The notes under the pieces are model-generated. The model searched no databases. It was given only the letters and a program-made list of their open reading frames with translations, and had not been told where the DNA came from. 15,000 nt of DNA from Glandiceps talaboti (Eukaryota; Hemichordata; Enteropneusta; Spengelidae). The translations under genes were made by a program, and so were the position numbers. The number at the start of each line of letters is the position of its first letter. Positions within the stretch are counted from its first letter, which is position 1. The stretch is taken from assembly GCF_964340395.1 (NCBI RefSeq), contig NC_135560.1, forward strand, positions 22,861,675 through 22,876,674, given 5' to 3'. Below are positions 8,237-15,000 of the stretch, piece after piece.

Positions 8237-8332
8237 ATGCATGACTATGCCCAATATGGAGACAGAATTGACGAAGCGTTAAGCCTTATTAATGAAGTAC
8301 AATGTATGATTGTACAGACATATATGAGTTAA
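8237..8332 (+). CDS. small ORF after CA array, unknown
   Basis: The first ATG after the CA run opens a 31-codon frame, MHDYAQYGDRIDEALSLINE and onward, ending in TAA. The peptide is acidic and helix-like (DRIDEALSLINEV). The ATG is only the first in frame, since the frame continues back into the repeat without a stop. It has no acceptor of its own because its left flank is repeat. It could be a chance frame or the 3' part of an exon disrupted by repeat expansion. Confidence 0.12.
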   Translation: MHDYAQYGDRIDEALSLINEVQCMIVQTYMS

Positions 8333-8355
8333 ATTTAGTCTTGCTTTCACTCCAG

Positions 8356-8538
8356 AGTTGGCTGATGGATATGGCAGGATATCACATTCATGTATATTTC
8401 ATTCAAACAGACTGTTATGCTAATCCGAAGTTAAACACTAAAAAGACACTACAATTCTACAGAAATAATTTACCGGATCTTGGAAATAGCATGCTTATCC
8501 ACAATCGACGGTCCGTAAACCCCTGCTTATTGATATGA
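8356..8538 (+). CDS. candidate terminal exon, unknown protein
   Basis: A good acceptor, ttgctttcactccag (AG 8354-8355), is followed by a frame open for 60 codons to a TGA. It begins SWLMDMAGYHIHVYFIQTDC and includes NPKLNTKKTLQFYRNNLPDL before a basic segment (IHNRRSVNPCLLI). The composition resembles ordinary globular protein. An ATTAAA (8633-8638) about 95 bp downstream could act as a variant polyadenylation signal. The same frame is also open upstream of the acceptor, and an in-frame donor-like TCC|GTAAAC lies near the end. No family is recognised. It is among the better-supported exon candidates here, but still weak. Confidence 0.25.
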   Translation, partial: SWLMDMAGYHIHVYFIQTDCYANPKLNTKKTLQFYRNNLPDLGNSMLIHNRRSVNPCLLI

Positions 8539-9277
8539 TTGGGGGGAAAATTCATCTTGTATATCGTGTAATATACACAATGATTACATGTTATTAATAT
8601 ATTAATTATTTCTAGTCACGGTTCGATATCAAATTAAAGATTAAAATTGGCTAATCTTCACGTATACGGTAAAATAATGAATTGAACTGCTGTCATTTTT
8701 GTGATCTCGAGCAATTCTAGGACAATTATGGTTTTTTTAAAAATGTTTTTGGCATTTGTACTTTCATTATTAAAACTACTGAATCGTATTAGTCAACATT
8801 TTAAGGATCATGCACCGTGTTAAAAGGAACGCATGTACTATACTACTGGTGACGTAACCATAAATGTTTTCAAAACAGACTTAAAGCAAATCGATATCTT
8901 TTCTCCGCACATCAGAGTTAAATGGTAATAGCAAGGAAAGAAAAGCATGGATGAAGTGAAAGAGAGGGCCTACTTTGTAAGTGTTTATGTATTACATCTA
9001 GTAGTTGATCAAATTGTTGAAGACAAGTATGGCCTCACGGGATAGCAAGACAACGTTTTTGTTATCTCATAAAGTGTTATTTTGACATGAAGTGCTATTT
9101 TAGGTACGGGACACGTGGACTAAATATTGACCTTTAAATGTAAAATATGAGATATGCGTTTAATGCAAAATACCGATAATTGGTCTAAGACTGCTTTACA
9201 TTTCCATTTGTGATCACCCTCGTAAGTGTCGCTAAAATACATACCCAAGAGGAAACTATGACGTTGTGTTTTGATGA
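8539..9277. other. unique AT-rich DNA, no gene seen
   Basis: No supported frame. A 7-bp-arm inverted repeat (tgtatat / atataca) lies at 8558-8577 and is unremarkable at this base composition. ATTAAA at 8633-8638 is discussed with the preceding exon candidate. Confidence 0.55.
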
Positions 9278-9493
9278 CACCTGCACTTGTACGATAACAT
9301 AAATGCGACTTGGACAGGACAGTTTCACTTACATGTAACTCACCAGAAGATAATAGTCGTCGGCGATTTCGCGCTTGTCTCTCGCATCACATATGTAATG
9401 CGACTACTTTGTTCAGAGCAACTTTTTCGGATAAAATTTTCGGGTGATTATTCACGAGAAGGTGACACAAGTTCCGGCTATTTCAAAACGTAA
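9278..9493 (+). CDS. candidate exon ending at donor before CT tract
   Basis: A frame of 71 codons opens after a TGA at 9275-9277 and ends in TAA at 9491-9493. It overlaps a donor-like AAAAC|GTAAGG whose last exon base is 9489. It includes QKIIVVGDFALVSRITYVMR and a polar tail (SGDYSREGDTSSGYFK). Base composition is closer to 43% GC by eye, above the flanks. No good acceptor was found at the left edge. If the donor is real, the CT tract starting at 9500 lies at the 5' end of the intron. The VVGDF segment is not enough to name a family. Confidence 0.2.
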   Translation, partial: HLHLYDNINATWTGQFHLHVTHQKIIVVGDFALVSRITYVMRLLCSEQLFRIKFSGDYSREGDTSSGYFKT

Positions 9494-9499
9494 GGGGTA

Positions 9500-9723
<224 letters not shown>

Positions 9724-10155
9724 ATATTTTAAAAAACATTTTCGATGATAAATTAACTTGTTTTGCGAAGCTTGATTAGGAGTCGCGGTGCTATTAAAAT
9801 TTATACTTCGATCGATTAAGAAACATCTATTTATTATCTAGTAAAAATACTAGCCCCCATCTACGAAAGAACATTGTCAATGAAGTCTCATTTTATCATC
9901 ATTCGTATCGAGCTTTATAATGCGAGTTTATCATAATCAACAGATCAAACGAGGCATCAATTCATTTTACAAGATTGTCGACGACAGTGTATTAATAAGT
10001 AAAATAAATAATCCGAAATTAAACCTACCTGTAGCAAGGTGTTTATATGTCTCCGACACATGGACTCCTAGTTAGCAAGTTATTAACTGTTGTGACTTCT
10101 TCGTAGACACCAGACTCTATAGTAACTGCTTGGCGGTCTTTTATTTTATTCGCAG
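9724..10155. other. unique DNA, donor-like site on minus strand
   Basis: No full gene seen. On the minus strand a strong donor consensus, CTACAG|GTAGGT, lies with last exon base 10029. One upstream frame begins at an ATG 33 bp before it (MCRRHINTLLQ). A second minus frame at 10043-10165 is open for 40 codons (including TIESGVYEEVTTVNNLL) but ends before the donor. The two are mutually inconsistent. Confidence 0.3.
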
Positions 10156-10205
10156 GTATTGCGGTCTATGAGCAACTTCAACAAGCGGGTTCGTCTCTTA
10201 CATGA
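10156..10205 (+). CDS. candidate small exon after strong acceptor
   Basis: A pyrimidine-rich tract, gtcttttattttattcgcag (AG 10154-10155), has a branch-point-like TAGTAAC about 35 bp upstream, making this one of the best acceptors in the window. From 10158 one frame reads IAVYEQLQQAGSSLT and stops at TGA 10203-10205. Another frame starting at 10156 stays open longer (VLRSMSNFNKRVRLLHEPSV and onward) to a TAA near 10266. Both look protein-like, so the frame cannot be decided. The segment is GC-richer than its flanks. The opposite strand also has an open frame here. Confidence 0.2.
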
Positions 10206-10374
10206 GCCGAGCGTTTTCTCTTCTTTATGTTTTGTATGCCACTCAGTTGATTATTATTCAAATTAAAAAAAAATTCTTTATATTGTTAATAATGTTATGT
10301 TTCTCATCAGATATGCATCAGTGAATGTGTTGTGACGCAGGATTACCAATCACAAACAGCACGTACAGCCAATA
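10206..10374. promoter_or_regulatory. paired CCAAT boxes and CRE half-site
   Basis: Two CCAAT pentamers (10346-10350 and 10369-10373) lie within 30 bp of a TGACGC half-site (10333-10338) and an ATGCAT (10313-10318), just upstream of an ATG at 10375. Such clusters occur in animal promoters. No start site or CpG island is visible. Confidence 0.13.
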
Positions 10375-10566
10375 ATGCCAACTCGAAACTGTTTACTACT
10401 GTCTCGGCGTTCCATCTATTTTATAATTCATTTAACGATAATGGCAGTTTTACCAAGGATCGGTAATGGTGTATCTTGTTACGAGAAGACCGTTATATTA
10501 CCGAGTACTCTTCTCATGGCTGGAGGGTACACGAGTAAAAAGTCTGAAACGACAGGGATTGACTAA
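10375..10566 (+). CDS. ATG-initiated ORF of 63 codons, unknown
   Basis: The frame begins with a true ATG shortly after the CCAAT pair and encodes a short basic-hydrophobic N-terminus (MPTRNCLLLSRRSIYFIIHL), a middle segment (IMAVLPRIGNGVSCYEKTVI) and a polar tail (TSKKSETTGID) before TAG/TGA-type termination at 10566. The hydrophobic stretch SIYFIIHLTIMAVL could pass for a signal anchor, but with RR before it and no clear cleavage site. A possible short secreted or membrane peptide, a 5' exon, or chance. No homology is recognised. Minus-strand frames are also partly open across the same bases. Confidence 0.18.
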   Translation: MPTRNCLLLSRRSIYFIIHLTIMAVLPRIGNGVSCYEKTVILPSTLLMAGGYTSKKSETTGID

Positions 10567-11288
10567 CATACCAACACCTTTGTTCACTGATTAATTAGTG
10601 TCATTTATACCAGATTTAATGGGGACACCAAAACTTACATTTTACGACCCCCAAATACGTGTATATTGATTAAATAAAATCTAATACCTTAAAAATAGCC
10701 CAATCAATGCGAATTTTGTCCCTCGGAGACCTGTAAGTTGCACTACAAATACTATTACTGTTTTAAAGAGCATCTTGTATATTTTCCAACAAGCATCCCC
10801 AAACGGTAATAACTGCTTTCATAGTTGGCAACTACGCGTTTCTGGCTGATTGAAGCACTCCGGAAAAGTGTGTTAAAACACCATAATGTTTAAAGTGTCT
10901 CATCAGAGTCTCCTTAATTGTGAGAGCTGATTAAAATTAATGTTCATGTTTATTGTTTTTCACCTGACGTATAGGATTGGTTGTAAAATGTGGTATTATT
11001 TACCATCAATTTAGTTTAACCCGTTGTCAAATTTGTCTAAATTACCAAACAGCCAAGCCAGCCATAATGATGTAAATGGTGCTCGGCTGATCGACGACAC
11101 GTTTTTGTTTTCGCTGGGGCAGACTCTAGACTTACCGACTTTTATAGACCCGGGAGCAGCGAAGTAAATGGATAAATGTATTTAGAAGTGATATTGTCAG
11201 TAGAGCACGTGTGAAAGAAGAAAATTGTGAAAAATAGTAATAGTCAACCGTTTAACACATACAGACATTCAACTACGATGAGTAGGAA
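10567..11288. other. unique DNA with a GC-richer pocket
   Basis: Mostly AT-rich. 11040-11170 is GC-richer and includes ttgttttcgctggggcag (AG 11121-11122), followed by short frames in two registers (TLDLPTFIDPGAAK and DSRLTDFYRPGSSEVNG). These could mark an exon edge, but the frame is ambiguous and I do not call a gene. Confidence 0.4.
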
Positions 11289-11434
11289 CATACATACATA
11301 CATACATACATACATACATACATACATACATACATGCATGCATGCATGCATGCATGCATGCATACATACATACATACATACATACATACATACATACATA
11401 CATACATACATACATACATACATACATACATACA

Positions 11435-11465
<31 letters not shown>
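11289..11465. repeat. (CATA)n array with (CATG)7 core
   Basis: CATA copies from 11289 are interrupted by seven uninterrupted CATG copies at 11333-11360, then return to CATA. The CATG block alternates purine and pyrimidine perfectly and is self-complementary. Confidence 0.98.
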
Positions 11466-11466
<1 letters not shown>

Positions 11467-11483
11467 AACAAACAAACAAACAA
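11466..11483. repeat. (AAAC)n microsatellite
   Basis: About four AAAC copies joined to the right end of the CATA array, mirroring the CAAA-CATA junction at 5340 in reversed order. Confidence 0.95.
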
Positions 11484-11983
11484 TTCTATTCGCATATTCA
11501 AGAGATGTACCAACAAGTATTGAATGGTAGTAGTCATTACATGTAAAAAAAAAAAATACAAGTTCAGTCCCCTACTATTGTTCGACTGGAAAAAAGGTCT
11601 CCGCGAATATCAAAATAAGATATGACTTAAAGTACAATTTCTTTGATTTACACTCTAAAAAGACGTAAATAATCAACGTTGACAGTGTAATATGACTTGT
11701 GACAATGATACGTAAAGGGAAGAACTACTGAAACTAATCATTACGCTATCCAGGAAATAAGTGACTTTACAACGCCACTTCATTTTGGGACATTGTACTC
11801 AAACTGGACTTATAATATATCAAAAATCTGTTTGATAATTATTTCAGCATTTCACCTTTTTTACTTGAACGAAATAGTTGGTAATAGCTGACAATTAATT
11901 TGTAACTTTGGTTATGTTTGATTTTATTAAAACCTATACCTCAAAACTGTGAATACATTTGATGTTTATTGATTATATTGATC
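11484..11983. other. unique AT-rich DNA, no gene seen
   Basis: Contains an A12 run near 11547-11558 and no supported reading frame. A pyrimidine-rich acceptor-like stretch on the minus strand near 11580-11590 leads only into the CATA repeat. Confidence 0.55.
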
Positions 11984-12122
11984 TTAACTTAACCTAACTT
12001 AACCTAACTTTTATCTGGTTGAACTCGACTTGTATGTCTAGAATCAACTCAAGTATATAGACTCGATGACCTAACTTGACTTGACTTGAATTAATTTGAC
12101 TCGACCCGACTTGACTTGACTC
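11984..12122. repeat. degenerate short repeats: TTAACCTAAC and ACTTG
   Basis: At 11984-12010 a decamer (cttaacctaa) repeats about 2.5 times. At about 12071-12122 a degenerate pentamer (ACTTG, with ACTCG and ACCCG variants) repeats about ten times. Both are old and imperfect. The ACTTG pentamer gives a short SSQV-type periodic translation on the minus strand that is not a gene. Confidence 0.8.
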
Positions 12123-12198
12123 AATTGAAATTAATTTTAATTTAAATTGAATGTAATTAATTCGAATTAACCAAATCCCAACACATAAAGTAAATACA

Positions 12199-12200
<2 letters not shown>

Positions 12201-12246
<46 letters not shown>

Positions 12247-12253
12247 ACACACA
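12201..12253. repeat. (AC)n microsatellite
   Basis: Twenty AC copies to 12240, one T interruption at 12241, then about six CA copies. Confidence 0.98.
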
Positions 12254-12269
12254 GCCACTCAAACACCAA

Positions 12270-12287
12270 CAAACAAACAAACAAATA
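12270..12287. repeat. (CAAA)n microsatellite
   Basis: About four CAAA copies following the AC array after a short spacer. It is the third place in the window where a CAAA run sits beside a longer CA- or CATA-type array. Confidence 0.93.
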
Positions 12288-13175
<888 letters not shown>

Positions 13176-13544
13176 TTGTATAAATATATAGAACAAAAAG
13201 TTACAAAATAATACACACGTTTAAAAGCCATAATTATTTTATATAAAAAGTCACAAATAAAATACATAATGGAAAATTGAAAGAGCTCGTTGTGGCCTGC
13301 AATAAAAATGTCTTGTTTAAAATATAACCTTAAGTCGATTTAATGTAACTTTCCCAATTTCCAGAGGAATTATTATGTGTAAGTTCCAAATTAGTGAAAG
13401 TGACAACTGAATTTCGGTAAATATTGGATTAAGTTTTGGTTTTAGATGAAGCAGGGCTTATTTCAGATTTGTCAGAAAAAAATACATGTCTCATTCGGGA
13501 AAGCTGGACGCCTGCAATACATAGAACAGGGTCATTTGGGAACG
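13176..13544. other. unique AT-rich DNA, no gene seen
   Basis: No supported frame or motif on either strand. Confidence 0.5.
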
Positions 13545-13844
13545 TCAAACAGGAGTGTATGGCTCCACAATTTGACACCAGTAAGATTCATACAACATAA
13601 GAAATCCGACACTGGGTACTAAGCGGACTTCAATTCGACGAAGTAAGAGAAAGGCAACCTGCCCCCGGGTGAAACCAAAACATATTATCACTTTACTAAT
13701 TAAAATGGTTAATATTTCATAAGCATTGATATGTCCTACATGCAAAAAGCAGGAATCTTGGGCATAGGTCACAGCTTTGAAGTACTGTGGATAACAATAC
13801 GTGTAATGCTTTCTGAGAGCTCTGTGAATAAAACTCTCAACCAA
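13545..13844 (-). CDS. ORF of 99 codons, unknown, possibly decayed
   Basis: A minus-strand frame begins at a TTG-type codon and ends in TGA. The translation has a basic start (SFIHRALRKHY), a hydrophobic middle (YEILTILISKVIICFGF) and a basic-hydrophobic segment (FLLLRRIEVRLVPSVGFLML), so one or two membrane-like stretches are possible. Base composition at 13590-13680 is higher in GC than the flanks. The plus strand over 13545-13720 reads as protein-like pieces (VWLHNLTPVRFIQHKKSDTG, then EKGNLPPGETKTYYHFTN) split by two stops. The true coding strand, if any, is therefore uncertain and a decayed element is possible. No family is recognised. Confidence 0.17.
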   Translation of the reverse strand: MVESFIHRALRKHYTYCYPQYFKAVTYAQDSCFLHVGHINAYEILTILISKVIICFGFTRGQVAFLLLRRIEVRLVPSVGFLMLYESYWCQIVEPYTPV

Positions 13845-13993
13845 AATATTACACTTTCACATCGAAAGCCAATCTCTATTTTATGCTTGATTGATTGACT
13901 TGATGACAGTAGAGCCTATAGCTCTTCACATTCATCCTTGCATCTACAATCGATAGAAACAAACAGGCGAAACATTTTCCCGATAGCGTCTGA
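13845..13993. other. unique DNA, nothing seen
   Basis: Contains a short TTGA repeat near 13889-13901. No gene. Confidence 0.5.
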
Positions 13994-14157
13994 GATAAAA
14001 AACAACATCTCATTGATATATCTAATTTTCCACTGGGACCTTCCTGTGATAAGTCACTACGGAAACGCTCTTTCAGGTCCGTTTACTTCCTTTTAGATTA
14101 TCGGAAATACGCCTTTGCGGAACACAGGCGGTCAAATTAAACTTCATTGTAAATAAA
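13994..14157 (+). CDS. candidate terminal exon with AATAAA, frame ambiguous
   Basis: Two acceptor-like sites lie close together: cgctctttcag (AG 14075-14076) and acttccttttag (AG 14095-14096). From the first, a frame reads SVYFLLDYRKYAFAEHRRSN to TAA at 14138-14140; this frame is open back to 13994 (48 codons). From the second, a different frame reads IIGNTPLRNTGGQIKLHCK to TAA at 14154-14156, overlapping AATAAA at 14152-14157. Acceptor, stop and polyadenylation hexamer match a short last exon, and the segment is GC-richer than its surroundings. No domain is recognised and the frame cannot be chosen from sequence alone. Confidence 0.23.
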
Positions 14158-14399
14158 ATAATTTGATATAGATAAACGTATTTGGAGGACACTTTCATAC
14201 ATTTATTACATTTTGGTCACCATTGAGAGGTTATGGCCATTGTCAGTTTGTGATCATTATGTATACCACGATACTTAATAATAGTTTCTGTCAGTTTCAT
14301 CACGAGACGTAAGGTTGTTGCTAATACTCAGTGCACAGTTAGATGAAAGTCGTGATTATACAACCGAGGAAAAGGGAGAAATACATGTTCATCAGATCT
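14158..14399. other. unique DNA, no gene seen
   Basis: No supported frame. The right end passes into purine-rich DNA. Confidence 0.5.
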
Positions 14400-14517
14400 G
14401 AGAGAGATAGAGAGGTAGTGAGAGAGGTAGAGGTAGCCTAGAGGTAGAGAGACAGAGAGAGACAGAGAGAGACAGGGAGACAGACATAAAGACAGGCAGG
14501 CAGGCAGGCAGACAGAA

Positions 14518-14600
<83 letters not shown>
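14400..14600. repeat. GA-rich tract to (CAGG)n and (CAGA)n
   Basis: Irregular GAGA and GACAGAGA sequence (14400-14490) passes into about four CAGG copies (14493-14510) and then about twenty CAGA copies (to 14600) with one AAA interruption. The order suggests stepwise derivation of each tetramer from its neighbour. Confidence 0.96.
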
Positions 14601-14628
14601 GGCAAAGATGCAAGCAGGCAGACAAACA

Positions 14629-14683
14629 CATACATACATACATACATACATACATACATACATACATACATACATACATACAT

Positions 14684-14714
<31 letters not shown>

Positions 14715-14817
14715 TACATACATACATACATACATACATACATACATACATACATACATACATACATACATACATACATACATACATACATACATACATA
14801 CATACATACATACATAC
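14629..14817. repeat. (CATA)n array with central (CA)n
   Basis: CATA copies at 14629-14700, about seven CA copies at 14699-14713, then CATA copies again to about 14817. It resembles the 5341-5660 array, which also carries CA inside CATA. Plus and minus frames read YIHT and MYVC repeats and are not genes. Confidence 0.98.
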
Positions 14818-14854
14818 GTGTGTCTCTGTGTCTCTGAGTGGACGTATGTAAGGC

Positions 14855-14868
14855 GGGGGGGGGGGGGG
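14855..14868. repeat. poly(G)14 tract
   Basis: Fourteen consecutive G on the plus strand shortly after the CATA array. It is a second G homopolymer in the window (the other is at 4258-4267). The run length is error-prone in sequencing. Confidence 0.97.
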
Positions 14869-15000
14869 TAATTTCCTTAGATAGTTACCTGCAAGACTAA
14901 TGACACGATCAGGAACTCTGTGTGATGAACAAACAGCGGTACGAGTGATAATGAAAACGTACATAAGTGTTTTAGCCTCCAATTGAGTAGGTCGGAGAGT

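Noticed and set aside
7275-8332. Thr/His/Ser-rich frames over the 20-bp minisatellite
   Set aside because: All plus-strand frames are open because the unit is CA-rich. There is no start context and no conserved frame.
8619-8629. tRNA B-box-like ggttcgatatc
   Set aside because: One mismatch to the B box, and no A box or cloverleaf fold could be found upstream, so no tRNA or tRNA-derived SINE is supported.
11227-11561. Frames reading YIHT / MYVC across the second CATA array
   Set aside because: Simple-repeat artefact. The non-repeat ends add only short, unrecognised sequence.
11984-12010. Telomere-like TTAACC/TTAGG relation
   Set aside because: The decamer alternates TTAGG-like and TTAAG-like pentamers on the minus strand for only 2-3 copies. 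It is too short and impure to be an interstitial telomere array.
14328-14982. Frames of up to 196 codons reading MYVC and CLSV repeats
   Set aside because: Artefact of the CATA and CAGA arrays, with multiple frames open at once.

Overview
This window looks like AT-rich intergenic and intronic DNA from an animal genome, most likely a lophotrochozoan such as a mollusc. The taxon is an inference from style: many long tetranucleotide arrays of (CATA)n, (CAAA)n, (CAGA)n and (CCAA/CCGA)n next to (CA)n, (CT)n and (AT)n, in AT-rich DNA whose reading frames are short, split and flanked by splice-like signals. No bacterial operon, Shine-Dalgarno spacing, phage, plasmid or CRISPR signal is present. I recognise no protein family, rRNA, tRNA or transposable element.

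Layout. 1-2640 is mostly unique DNA with minus-strand exon-like segments (655-905, 1612-1902, 1920-1970). 2646-4052 holds a weak TATA-like site, a Thr-rich exon-like segment (2776-2922), a 30-unit minisatellite of 20- and 24-bp units with a duplicated 132-bp higher-order block (2975-3650), a hairpin at its edge, and a strong splice acceptor followed by a stop codon and AATAAA (about 3997-4052). 4053-5300 is unique DNA with a G-rich tract, a perfect CRE octamer and a GC-rich hairpin. 5301-5829 is a compound microsatellite. 5830-7379 is unique except for a short (GTAT)n array. 7380-8229 is a roughly 20-bp minisatellite grown out of CA-rich DNA, followed by exon-like sequence to 8538. 9278-9489 is an exon-like frame ending at a donor-like site just before a 224-bp CT tract. 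10000-11200 has more moderate-GC pockets and exon-like signals on both strands. 11289-11483, 11984-12287, 13044-13175 and 14400-14868 are further arrays.

Reliability. The repeats are read directly and are certain. Every protein-coding entry is tentative: a frame with a plausible splice or polyadenylation context and no recognised homology. I cannot assemble these pieces into one gene model and do not claim that any is expressed. The long open frames of the form (YVCM)n, (YIHT)n, (SL)n, (ER)n and (YI)n are simple-repeat artefacts and are not annotated as genes. The item most worth a second look is the 2975-3650 minisatellite, for its mixed unit lengths, higher-order block, quasi-palindromic unit and stop-free antisense strand.
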